A stretch of 35,124 nt of DNA from an uncultured Clostridia bacterium (lineage in GTDB: Bacteria; Bacillota; Clostridia; Oscillospirales; Ruminococcaceae): contig CANQUM010000018.1 in the NCBI GenBank assembly GCA_947627045.1, forward strand, positions 1 through 35,124, read 5' to 3'. The stretch's first letter is position 1. Each line of letters begins with the position of its first letter. Positions 1 through 6,802 of this stretch are shown here, piece after piece. A program made the translations under genes and the position numbers. The notes below the pieces were generated by a model. That model saw nothing but the letters and a program-made list of their open reading frames with translations, ran no database searches and was not told the DNA's origin.

Positions 1-64
1 GAGTAATGTATACAAATTTAACAATAAATTAAAAATATCAGCGTAAAATTCTCGCAAAAAAGAG

Positions 65-93
65 TTGCAATTTTTCAAAAATTAGAGTACAAT
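65..93 (+). promoter_or_regulatory. Promoter of the purine operon
   Basis: A -35 TTGCAA (65-70) and a -10 TACAAT (88-93) are separated by exactly 17 bases, which fits a housekeeping sigma-A promoter. Transcription would start near base 100, leaving a leader of about 210 nt before purE. No other good promoter is visible upstream of purE. Confidence 0.7.
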
Positions 94-99
94 ACTATT

Positions 100-256
100 T
101 GTAGTAATTTTGGTTGAATTGAGGTCAAGTGTATGACATTTATTTCTGTATGCGGATACTGTAAATATTCATTCAGCTTTTCAGGTAACCGTTCAAGTGC
201 CGGAGAATGTTACCTAGCTTCATTGCACTCAAACAACAATATAATAGTATAATTAT
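100..256 (+). promoter_or_regulatory. Structured purine-operon leader RNA, candidate riboswitch or attenuator
   Basis: The stretch between promoter and purE carries no gene but has ordered pairing. A 7-bp stem AGGTAAC (183-189) / GTTACCT (209-215) encloses a loop containing AGTGC (196-200), which can pair with GCACT (225-229) as a pseudoknot. The overlapping TTGCA (223-227) can instead pair with TGCAA (260-264) inside the 5' arm of the downstream terminator. Smaller stems GTCA/TGAC (124-137) and GTAT/ATAC (148-159) precede it. I do not see the conserved cores of the guanine, ZTP or PRPP riboswitches. The position before purE suggests purine control; the ligand and class are unknown. Confidence 0.45.
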
Positions 257-284
257 AACTGCAACAGAGATGTTGCAGTTTTTT
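257..284 (+). terminator. Intrinsic terminator within the pur leader
   Basis: A perfect 10-bp stem AACTGCAACA (257-266) / TGTTGCAGTT (271-280) with a GAGA loop is followed by TTTT. It lies downstream of the pur promoter and just before the purE ribosome site (GGAGGT, about 303-308), so it would act as an attenuator and not as the end of an upstream gene. Confidence 0.75.
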
Positions 285-313
285 ACTGTCAATTTTTTGA
301 ACGGAGGTAAGAT

Positions 314-808
314 ATGAAAAAGGTTGCAGTTATTATGGGAAGCGACAGCGATTTTCCCATTGTTTCAAAAGCAATTAAAGAACTTGATAACTACGGCGTC
401 CCGTATGAAGCGCACATTATGTCCGCTCACAGAACACCTGAGCTTGCAGCAACATTTGCAAAAAACGCAAAGAAAAACGGCTTCGGAGTTATTATAGCAG
501 CGGCAGGTATGGCGGCTCATCTGGCAGGCGTTTTGGCAGGAAACACTACCCTGCCCGTTATTGGTATACCTATAAAATCAACATTCGACGGATTAGATTC
601 ACTATTAGCAACTGTTCAGATGCCAAGCGGAATACCCGTTGCAACCGTTGCGGTAAACGGAGCTAAAAACGCAGCACTTTTGGCAATTCAGATGCTCTCT
701 CTTTCTGATGACAGACTTTCGGACAAGCTGGAAGCCGCAAAAGCAGAAATGGTCGAAGGAGTAAAGGCTAAGGACGAAGCACTGCAGGAGGAAATTTCTA
801 AGCTGTAA
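314..808 (+). CDS. purE: PurE, 5-(carboxyamino)imidazole ribonucleotide mutase / AIR carboxylase
   Basis: A 164-residue protein that carries out the carboxylation step leading to CAIR in purine synthesis. The N-terminal GSDSD phosphate-binding motif, SAHRTPE, and the AAHLAG and QMPSGIP stretches are PurE hallmarks, and the length is normal. The ATG follows a GGAGGT site. It is the first gene of the operon, after the attenuator. No purK is seen in the window, so the enzyme may use CO2 directly (class II) or N5-CAIR made by a purK located elsewhere; the sequence alone does not settle which. Gene identity is very secure. Confidence 0.96.
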   Translation: MKKVAVIMGSDSDFPIVSKAIKELDNYGVPYEAHIMSAHRTPELAATFAKNAKKNGFGVIIAAAGMAAHLAGVLAGNTTLPVIGIPIKSTFDGLDSLLATVQMPSGIPVATVAVNGAKNAALLAIQMLSLSDDRLSDKLEAAKAEMVEGVKAKDEALQEEISKL

Positions 809-908
809 TTTCTACCAACGGTTGAATTTTCACTAATTCTCTAAATATAAGTTATTGCGGCTGTCACGAAACGGCTATAAAATAAGTCGTAGAAAGGATG
901 GTGCCGCT

Positions 909-1736
909 ATGAATAACATAATAGGCAAAAATATTTACACTCTAAGAAAAAAACAAGGACTCACTCAGGAAAAGCTGGCAGAGCTTGTAAACGTATCGTT
1001 TCAGGCGGTTTCAAAATGGGAAAACGGGATTTCAGCTCCTGATGTTTCTGTTCTTCCACTGCTTGCAAATGCCCTGCGGTGCGATATTGATTCTCTGATG
1101 GGCTATGCTGCAGAGCAAAGAAAAATTACCGACTATGAGGAGCGTTACAAAAGTCGGGCCTACTACTGGGGAACTATGCCGTCTAATATGTGCTATGAGG
1201 TAATGAAACTTCTCCCTCCCCCGCTAAGACTGCTTGATATTGCCTGCGGCGAGGGAAAGAATGCGGTGTTCTTTGCAAGAAACGGCTACAGCGTTACTGC
1301 ATTTGACGCGGCGGAATCAGGACTTGAAAAAGCACGGCGTCTTGCTGACGAAATGAACACTGAGGTCAATTTCTTCCGTGCGGATATGCTTGATTTTAGG
1401 CTTGAAAGCGAATTTGATATTATATTCTGTTCAGGTGCATTGCATTATATTCCGCCTAAGCTGAGAACTGAAATTCTTGAAAACTATAAGCAGCACACAT
1501 CAAACGGCGGACTTCACGCTATGAATGTTTTTGTTGAAAAACCGTTTATTGAGCGTCCTTCAGACAAGGAAACCTCTGCTACTAAATGGAGCTCAGGTGA
1601 GCTTTTTACACACTATACGGATTGGCGTATTGAGTTTTGCAGTGAAAGGATTTTTGACTGCAACAGCGGCGGTGTTCCGCATAAGCACTGTATGGATACG
1701 CTTTTAGCTGTAAAACAGACAGATAAATTGCGTTGA
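909..1736 (+). CDS. XRE-family HTH domain fused to a SAM-dependent methyltransferase
   Basis: A 275-residue protein from ATG 909, which has an AGAAAGGA site upstream; an in-frame TTG at 855 gives an 18-residue extension without a ribosome site. Residues about 7-60 form an XRE helix-turn-helix ([20 protein letters not shown]). Residues about 95-200 form a Rossmann methyltransferase with motif [10 protein letters not shown], an acidic residue in VTAFDA, and ADMLDF. The methyltransferase half resembles the TehB-like class. Substrate and target DNA are unknown. It sits between purE and purC in the same orientation, 100 bp and 70 bp from its neighbours, and is not a purine enzyme. It could be an inserted gene or a regulator that senses SAM or another metabolite; both ideas are inference. 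Confidence 0.85.
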   Translation: MNNIIGKNIYTLRKKQGLTQEKLAELVNVSFQAVSKWENGISAPDVSVLPLLANALRCDIDSLMGYAAEQRKITDYEERYKSRAYYWGTMPSNMCYEVMKLLPPPLRLLDIACGEGKNAVFFARNGYSVTAFDAAESGLEKARRLADEMNTEVNFFRADMLDFRLESEFDIIFCSGALHYIPPKLRTEILENYKQHTSNGGLHAMNVFVEKPFIERPSDKETSATKWSSGELFTHYTDWRIEFCSERIFDCNSGGVPHKHCMDTLLAVKQTDKLR

Positions 1737-1738
1737 CG

Positions 1739-1790
1739 CTCTTAACATAAGAGTAAAATATTATTTCAGAAAAACTGAAAATTTTATAAT
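1739..1790 (+). other. Two small hairpins and a possible weak internal promoter before purC
   Basis: CTCTTA/TAAGAG (1739-1753, loop ACA) and TTTCAG/CTGAAA (1764-1780, loop AAAAA) lie between the methyltransferase gene and purC; the second is followed by ATTTTAT. TTGACG at 1733 with TAAAAT at 1754 (15-base spacing) is a poor promoter match. These may let purC be expressed apart from the inserted gene, but the support is weak. Confidence 0.3.
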
Positions 1791-1806
1791 ACAGGAGGAA
1801 ACTGAT

Positions 1807-2526
1807 ATGGAAAACATTATTAAAGGCGAACAGCTTTATGAAGGAAAGGCAAAGAAGGTCTATGCCACAAATGATCCTGACCTGGTTATCGTTGACTATA
1901 AAGACGACGCTACCGCATTCAACGGTGAAAAGAAAGGTACTATCGCCGGCAAAGGCTCTATCAATAACAGAATGACAAATTTTATGTTCAAGCTGTTAGA
2001 AAAAGAAGGTATTCCCACTCACTTAGTTGAAGAGATAAACGACCGTGAAACTATCGTAAAAAAGGTTGAAATAGTGCCTCTCGAGGTTATTGTTAGAAAT
2101 GTTGCGGCAGGAAGCTTTTCAAAGAAGTTAGGCATTGCAGAGGGTACTCCCCTTAAAACACCTACATTGGAATTCAGCTATAAAAACGATGATTTGGGAG
2201 ACCCTTTTATTAACAAGTACTATGCTCTCGGTCTTGACCTTGCAACCGAAGAGGAAATTGAAACTATAACTAAGTATGCGTTTCAGGTAAACGATTTTAT
2301 GCTGAAGTTCTTCAAAGAGCTTAATATCGACCTTATTGACTTTAAAATTGAATTCGGCAGATTTCACAACGAGATCATTCTCGCTGACGAAATTTCGCCT
2401 GACACCTGCCGTTTCTGGGATTCTAAAACCCATGAAAAGCTGGATAAAGACCGCTTCCGCAGAGATATGGGCGGCGTAGAAGACGCTTATCAGGAAATTA
2501 TGAGACGGCTAGAAGCTAGAGGCTAG
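1807..2526 (+). CDS. purC: PurC, phosphoribosylaminoimidazole-succinocarboxamide (SAICAR) synthase
   Basis: A 239-residue ATP-dependent ligase joining CAIR and aspartate to give SAICAR. The N-terminal YEGKAKKVY motif, the central [11 protein letters not shown] and the [11 protein letters not shown] region with DKDRFRRD are characteristic, and the length matches the family. ATG 1807 follows AGGAGGA. The last six codons (RLEARG) and the TAG stop are formed by a 7-bp tandem array that continues into the spacer, so the C-terminus has been overwritten by repeat. The catalytic core ends upstream of this and should be unaffected. Confidence 0.97.
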   Translation: MENIIKGEQLYEGKAKKVYATNDPDLVIVDYKDDATAFNGEKKGTIAGKGSINNRMTNFMFKLLEKEGIPTHLVEEINDRETIVKKVEIVPLEVIVRNVAAGSFSKKLGIAEGTPLKTPTLEFSYKNDDLGDPFINKYYALGLDLATEEEIETITKYAFQVNDFMLKFFKELNIDLIDFKIEFGRFHNEIILADEISPDTCRFWDSKTHEKLDKDRFRRDMGGVEDAYQEIMRRLEARG

Positions 2527-2582
2527 AGGCTAGAGATTAGAAGTAAGGAGTAAGGAGTTAGAGGTTAGAGGTTAGAGGTTAG
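2506..2582 (+). repeat. Heptamer tandem array, unit near AGGYTAG, overlapping the purC 3' end
   Basis: Eleven consecutive 7-base units are in perfect phase from 2506 to 2582, including three AGGCTAG/AAGCTAG-type units inside purC, then AGATTAG, AAGTAAG, GAGTAAG, GAGTTAG and three AGGTTAG. Most units carry TAG, and since 7 is not a multiple of 3, three neighbouring units place a stop in every frame. A change in copy number would therefore still end purC within a few residues. Confidence 0.9.
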
Positions 2583-2606
2583 ATAACAGTAAATGAAATA
2601 ATAAGG

Positions 2607-2704
2607 TCTTGTATCTTGCTTCTTGATTCTTGCATCTTGCTTCTTGCATCTAATATGCGGAAGAACCACTGGCGGCTCGCCAATACTACATCTTGTTTCT
2701 TACA
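2607..2704 (+). repeat. Heptamer tandem array, unit near TCTTGCW
   Basis: Six phased units run from 2607 to 2648 (TCTTGTA, TCTTGCT, TCTTGAT, TCTTGCA, TCTTGCT, TCTTGCA), followed by the diverged TCTAATA. Two more units (TCTTGTT, TCTTACA) lie at 2691-2704, after an interposed GC-rich repeat copy. The same heptamer recurs between purM and purN. Confidence 0.85.
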
Positions 2705-2784
2705 TAAATTTGCTAGTCCGCCGTTATTCAATGTCATACATTAATAAAATTATAATAGGCGGAAGAACCTCTGGCGGCTCGCCA
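2657..2784 (+). repeat. Pair of 26-bp GC-rich palindromic direct repeats upstream of purF
   Basis: Copies at 2657-2682 and 2759-2784 differ at one of 26 positions. Each contains the stem TGGCG-GCT-CGCCA, extended to CTGGCG/CGCCAG in the second copy. The second copy ends just before the purF ribosome site. A perfect TATAAT (2751-2756) sits beside it but lacks a good -35. The core resembles, in reverse orientation, the core of the 104-bp array after purD. An open frame crosses this region but does not look like a gene. Confidence 0.85.
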
Positions 2785-2806
2785 GTTGAGGAAGGAATGA
2801 TAATAC

Positions 2807-4252
2807 TTGAAAAAAGGCTTGCACGAGGAGTGCGGTGTATTCGGTATATACTCAAACGAAACAACCGACGTAGCGTCATCTGTATATATAGGTCTTTATG
2901 CCCTTCAGCACAGAGGACAGGAAAGCTGCGGAATCGTTGTAAATGACGACGGACTTTTTCACTACCACAGAGACTTAGGTCTTGTTCACGAGGTTTTTAA
3001 TCAGGAAAACCTTTCAAAACTGGGAAACGGTCAAATAGCTATAGGACACGTTAGATATTCAACTACCGGAAACTCAAACCGTTCAAATGCACAGCCGTTG
3101 GTTGTTCGTCATATTAAAGGTCCTATGTCAATCGCTCATAACGGAAATTTAGTCAACGCTTCTCAGCTTAGACAGGAATATGAATTAAAAGGTGCGATCT
3201 TTCACAACACAAATGATACAGAAGTTATCTCTTATGCGATAACCGAACAGCGTCTTGTCTGCGGTTCTATTGAGGAATCTGTTGAAAAAGCAATGTATAA
3301 AATAAAGGGTGCATACTCAATTTTAGTTATGTCCCCTACCAAGCTGATCGCCGCCCGCGATCCTAACGGTTTTCGGCCGCTGTGTTTGGGAAAGACCTCA
3401 AACGGTTATGTGGTTTCTTCAGAATCCTGTGCTTTTGAAAGTATGGGTGCTAAATTTATTCGTGATATAAAACCGGGAGAAATAGTTGTCATTGACAAAA
3501 ACGGTATGAGAAGCATTGAGACGCATTGCGGAAACAAAGGAACTATCTGCGTTTTTGAATACGTCTACTTTGCAAGACCTGATTCGGTTATTGAGGGCTC
3601 AAGCGTTCACAAGGCAAGACTTCGTGCCGGAAAATTTCTCTGGCAGGAGCACCCCTGCGACGCTGATGTAGTTATAGGCGTTCCCGATTCGGGAATTGAC
3701 GCGGCTCTTGGTTTTGCAAATGCAAGCGGTATTCCCTACGGTGTAGGTTTTATCAAAAACAGATATATAGGCAGAACCTTTATTCAGCCTACCCAGCTTG
3801 AGAGAACAAACTCTGTAAAAATAAAGCTGAACGTAATATCAAACACTGTAAAAGACAAGCGTGTTGTTATGATCGACGACAGCATCGTAAGAGGCACTAC
3901 TATGCGGAGAATAGTAAACCTTCTAAGAGACGCAGGAGCAAAAGAAGTTCACGTACGTGTTTCCTGCCCGCCGTTTATAGCGCCCTGCTATTTCGGTACT
4001 GATATTGACAGCAAGGAAAATCTCATTGCCTGTCAGAAAAAATCAATTGACGAAATCTGTGAAAGCATCGGTGCTGACAGTTTAGGCTATCTAAGTGTTG
4101 AAAATGTCAAGAGGCTTGCCGGGATTTCACACTGCGATTTTTGCGTGGGCTGCTTTAATGAAAAGTATCCCATTGAGGTTCCTAAGGAAATGCCTAAGGA
4201 TAAATTTGAATCTAAGATCAATAACAATCAGCTTACGCTGAACATTGAATAA
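2807..4252 (+). CDS. purF: PurF, amidophosphoribosyltransferase
   Basis: A 481-residue enzyme that commits PRPP to purine synthesis by making phosphoribosylamine from glutamine. TTG 2807 is chosen because GAGGAAGGA lies about 10 bases upstream and because it gives a short propeptide (MKKGLHEE) before Cys9, the expected mature N-terminal nucleophile in CGVFGIY. The glutaminase domain fills the first half (GHVRYSTTG, AHNGN). The phosphoribosyltransferase PRPP loop is IDDSIVRGTT. Cys443, Cys446 and Cys449 near the C-terminus match the Bacillus-type Fe-S form, which suggests oxygen sensitivity and feedback control of that type. It lies behind a repeat-filled spacer of about 280 bp. Confidence 0.96.
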   Translation: MKKGLHEECGVFGIYSNETTDVASSVYIGLYALQHRGQESCGIVVNDDGLFHYHRDLGLVHEVFNQENLSKLGNGQIAIGHVRYSTTGNSNRSNAQPLVVRHIKGPMSIAHNGNLVNASQLRQEYELKGAIFHNTNDTEVISYAITEQRLVCGSIEESVEKAMYKIKGAYSILVMSPTKLIAARDPNGFRPLCLGKTSNGYVVSSESCAFESMGAKFIRDIKPGEIVVIDKNGMRSIETHCGNKGTICVFEYVYFARPDSVIEGSSVHKARLRAGKFLWQEHPCDADVVIGVPDSGIDAALGFANASGIPYGVGFIKNRYIGRTFIQPTQLERTNSVKIKLNVISNTVKDKRVVMIDDSIVRGTTMRRIVNLLRDAGAKEVHVRVSCPPFIAPCYFGTDIDSKENLIACQKKSIDEICESIGADSLGYLSVENVKRLAGISHCDFCVGCFNEKYPIEVPKEMPKDKFESKINNNQLTLNIE

Positions 4253-4274
4253 AACTAATGAGGTGCAATAAAAT

Positions 4275-5309
4275 ATGAACAGTTATTCAAACAGTTATAA
4301 AGAAGCCGGCGTTGACGTAACAGCCGGTTACAAGGCTGTTGAGCTTATGAAACAGCACGTTGCAAAAACAATGACTTCTAACGTACTTTCCGGTCTTGGG
4401 GGCTTCGGAGGTTTGTATGAGCTTGACTTAACGGGCATAAACAAGCCTGTTCTTGTTTCAGGAACCGACGGCGTCGGAACAAAGCTGAAAATCGCCTTTT
4501 TGATGGATAAGCACAACACAGTAGGCATTGACTGCGTTGCTATGTGCGTAAATGATATAATCTGCTGCGGAGCTAAGCCTCAGTTTTTTCTTGACTATAT
4601 CGCAGTGGGCAAGAATATTCCCGAAAAGATAGCAGATATAGTTTCGGGAGTTTCAGAGGGCTGTGTACAGTCAGGCTGTGCTTTGATAGGCGGAGAAACC
4701 GCCGAAATGCCCGGCTTCTACTCTGAGGACGAATATGACCTTGCCGGTTTCTCGGTTGGAATTGTAGACAAGGACAAAATTTTGAAACCCGACACTCAGA
4801 AAGATGGCGACATAATAATCGGTATTAAATCAAGCGGAGTTCACTCAAACGGATTTTCGCTTGTTAGAAAGGTATTTTCAGTAAGTGAGTCAAACTTAGC
4901 AAGGCACGTAGGCGAACTTGGCGCAACTCTCGGCGATACTCTTTTAACGCCTACCAAAATCTACGTTAAAGCAATTATGAAAGCTCTTGACGCCTGCACC
5001 ATTAAATCTATTTCACATATTACGGGTGGCGGTTTTTATGAGAATATCCCACGCTCGCTGCCAAACGGCATCTCTGCGAAAATTGAGAAGTCTGCAGTGC
5101 AGATACTTCCTATTTTTGAGGTTATCAAAGGTACAGGAAAAATACCTGAAAGAGATATGTTCAACACATTCAATATGGGTGTTGGAATGACTGTTGTCGT
5201 CGATAAAACCGATGCAGACAAAGCTATTGAAGCTATAAATTCTGTTGGAGAAGAGGCATATGTCTTAGGCGAGCTTGTTAAAAGCGAAGAAGGAGTTATT
5301 ATTGCATAA
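4275..5309 (+). CDS. purM: PurM, phosphoribosylformylglycinamidine cyclo-ligase (AIR synthetase)
   Basis: A 344-residue PurM/ThiL-superfamily ATPase closing the imidazole ring of AIR from FGAM. Motifs seen are [10 protein letters not shown] near residue 61, [31 protein letters not shown] and HITGGGF. Length and motif order are standard. ATG 4275 has TGAGGTG nine bases upstream and lies 22 bp after purF. The FGAM synthase (purL or purSQL) that supplies its substrate is not in this window. Confidence 0.97.
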   Translation: MNSYSNSYKEAGVDVTAGYKAVELMKQHVAKTMTSNVLSGLGGFGGLYELDLTGINKPVLVSGTDGVGTKLKIAFLMDKHNTVGIDCVAMCVNDIICCGAKPQFFLDYIAVGKNIPEKIADIVSGVSEGCVQSGCALIGGETAEMPGFYSEDEYDLAGFSVGIVDKDKILKPDTQKDGDIIIGIKSSGVHSNGFSLVRKVFSVSESNLARHVGELGATLGDTLLTPTKIYVKAIMKALDACTIKSISHITGGGFYENIPRSLPNGISAKIEKSAVQILPIFEVIKGTGKIPERDMFNTFNMGVGMTVVVDKTDADKAIEAINSVGEEAYVLGELVKSEEGVIIA

Positions 5310-5322
5310 CAGCAAATTTACT

Positions 5323-5357
5323 TCTTGCATCCAGTTTCTTGCCTCTTGCTTCTGAAA
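5323..5357 (+). repeat. Second TCTTGCW heptamer array between purM and purN
   Basis: Phased 7-base units TCTTGCA, TCCAGTT, TCTTGCC, TCTTGCT and TCTGAAA fill most of the 64-bp spacer and run into the purN ribosome site. This is the same family as the array at 2607-2704, in the same orientation relative to transcription. Confidence 0.75.
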
Positions 5358-5373
5358 GGACAAGTGATAAAAT

Positions 5374-6000
5374 ATGAAGAACATCGCAGTATTAGTTTCC
5401 GGCGGAGGAACTAATCTTCAGGCACTTATAGACGCACAAAAAAGTGGAATTATCAAAAACGGAAAGATAACCTGCGTTATCTCTTCAAAGCCCGACGCTT
5501 ATGCACTTGAAAGAGCTAAGCAAAATGATATTCCCACAAGGATTATTCCAAGAAAGAAATACAACAGCGTAAGCGATTATACAAAAGCTGTAACAGACGC
5601 TCTTATTGAGATAAAAGCAGATCTTGTAGTATATGCAGGTTTTATGACCATCTTAGACGAGCAGATAGTAAATGCGTTTCCTAACAGAATGATGAATGTT
5701 CACCCGTCGCTTATCCCCTCCTTCTGCGGAAAAGGTTATTACGGTCTTCATGTTCACGAGGAGGTATTGAAAAAAGGTGTTAAGCTGACAGGCGCAACAA
5801 TTCATTTCGTTACAGAAGAATGCGACGGAGGTCCTATAATCCTGCAAAAGGCTGTTGAGGTAAAAAACAACGACACTCCTGAAACACTTCAGAAACGAGT
5901 TATGGAAGAAGCTGAGTGGGTAATACTTCCTCAAGCTGTATCACTGTTCTGTGAGGATAAAATAGAAGTTAAAGACAATAAAGCGTATGTCTTTAATTGA
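5374..6000 (+). CDS. purN: PurN, phosphoribosylglycinamide formyltransferase
   Basis: A 208-residue folate-dependent enzyme that formylates GAR. The N-terminal LVSGGGTNLQA phosphate-binding loop, the NVHPSLIPSF motif with catalytic Asn and His, and EECDGGPI with the catalytic Asp are all intact. The length is normal. The best ribosome site, GAAAGGA, is about 13 bases before ATG 5374, a rather long spacing that the upstream heptamer array may have altered. Confidence 0.96.
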   Translation: MKNIAVLVSGGGTNLQALIDAQKSGIIKNGKITCVISSKPDAYALERAKQNDIPTRIIPRKKYNSVSDYTKAVTDALIEIKADLVVYAGFMTILDEQIVNAFPNRMMNVHPSLIPSFCGKGYYGLHVHEEVLKKGVKLTGATIHFVTEECDGGPIILQKAVEVKNNDTPETLQKRVMEEAEWVILPQAVSLFCEDKIEVKDNKAYVFN

Positions 6001-6023
6001 TTATTATATTAGGAGGTACAGAT

Positions 6024-6743
6024 ATGAAAACAATCGACATTTATGAAGAACTTAAAAGCAATCCTTATCCCGGCAGAGGAATTATAATCGGCAAATCAGC
6101 CGACGGAAAGAACGCTGTTACTGCTTACTTCATTATGGGGCGCAGCATAAACTCAAGAAACAGAGTTTTCACTGAAACATCTGACGGAATAAAAACAGAG
6201 GCTTTTGACCCCACTCTGCTGACAGATCCGCATCTTATCATATACTCCCCTGTCAGAGTTTTGGGAAACAAAACAATTGTAACAAACGGCGACCAGACAG
6301 ATACTATTTATGAACTTATGGATAAGCAGCAGACATTTGAACAGGCTCTGCGTACCCGTGAATTCGAGGACGACGCCCCGAATTATACACCTCGTATTTC
6401 AGGCATTATGCACATTGAGGAGGATACATACAATTATGCTATGTCTATTCTGAAATCTGCAAGCGGAAATCCTGATTCGTGCGAAAGATTTACCTATTCA
6501 TACACAAATCCTATTAACGGCGAAGGCAGATTTATCCACACTTATATGGGCGACGGCGATCCGCTTCCCAGCTTTGAGGGCGAACCAAAGAAAATCTCTG
6601 TACCGAATGATATAAACGAGTTTTCTGATGCTCTCTGGAACAGCTTAAATGAGGACAATAAGGTTTCTCTTTTTGTAAGGTATATTGACCTTAAAACAAA
6701 AAAGTATGAAACTGTAATTATAAATAAAAATAAGAAGCAGTAA
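6024..6743 (+). CDS. purO: PurO-type IMP cyclohydrolase
   Basis: A 239-residue protein from ATG 6024, placed six bases after a perfect AGGAGGT; a longer in-frame start at 5997 overlaps the purN stop and has no ribosome site. The N-terminal stretch YPGRGIIIGKSADGK and FIMGRSINSRNRVF matches the archaeal-type IMP cyclohydrolase family (PurO), and the later DDAPNYTPRISG is also typical. It would close the ring of FAICAR to IMP, the job normally done by the N-terminal domain of bifunctional PurH. Its place directly before a PurH transformylase that lacks that domain supports the call. Confidence 0.85.
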   Translation: MKTIDIYEELKSNPYPGRGIIIGKSADGKNAVTAYFIMGRSINSRNRVFTETSDGIKTEAFDPTLLTDPHLIIYSPVRVLGNKTIVTNGDQTDTIYELMDKQQTFEQALRTREFEDDAPNYTPRISGIMHIEEDTYNYAMSILKSASGNPDSCERFTYSYTNPINGEGRFIHTYMGDGDPLPSFEGEPKKISVPNDINEFSDALWNSLNEDNKVSLFVRYIDLKTKKYETVIINKNKKQ

Positions 6744-6762
6744 ATAAATATTTTAAATTGAG

Positions 6763-6802
6763 AGGAGGAAATGCTCCATAATATAAGGGAGCATAATTTA
6801 AA
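6763..6802 (+). promoter_or_regulatory. Ribosome site separated from its start by a hairpin
   Basis: AGGAGG (6763-6768) is 34 bases before the transformylase ATG. Between them is a perfect stem ATGCTCC (6771-6777) / GGAGCAT (6788-6794). Folding that stem leaves about 10 unpaired bases between ribosome site and start. A second site, GGGAG (6787-6791), lies partly in the stem. A 12-codon open frame including the stop (6771-6806) ends in an ATGA overlap with the gene. Confidence 0.5.

Noticed and set aside
100-256. Guanine, ZTP or PRPP riboswitch
   Set aside because: The three-way-junction loops of the purine class and the conserved cores of the other two could not be found in the leader.
855-908. 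Upstream extension of the XRE-methyltransferase
   Set aside because: TTG 855 has no ribosome site, and the extension adds 18 residues ahead of a normal XRE start.
2623-2946. A 107-codon plus-strand open frame between purC and purF
   Set aside because: It is made mostly of the heptamer and palindromic repeats, overlaps purF in another frame and lacks a ribosome site.
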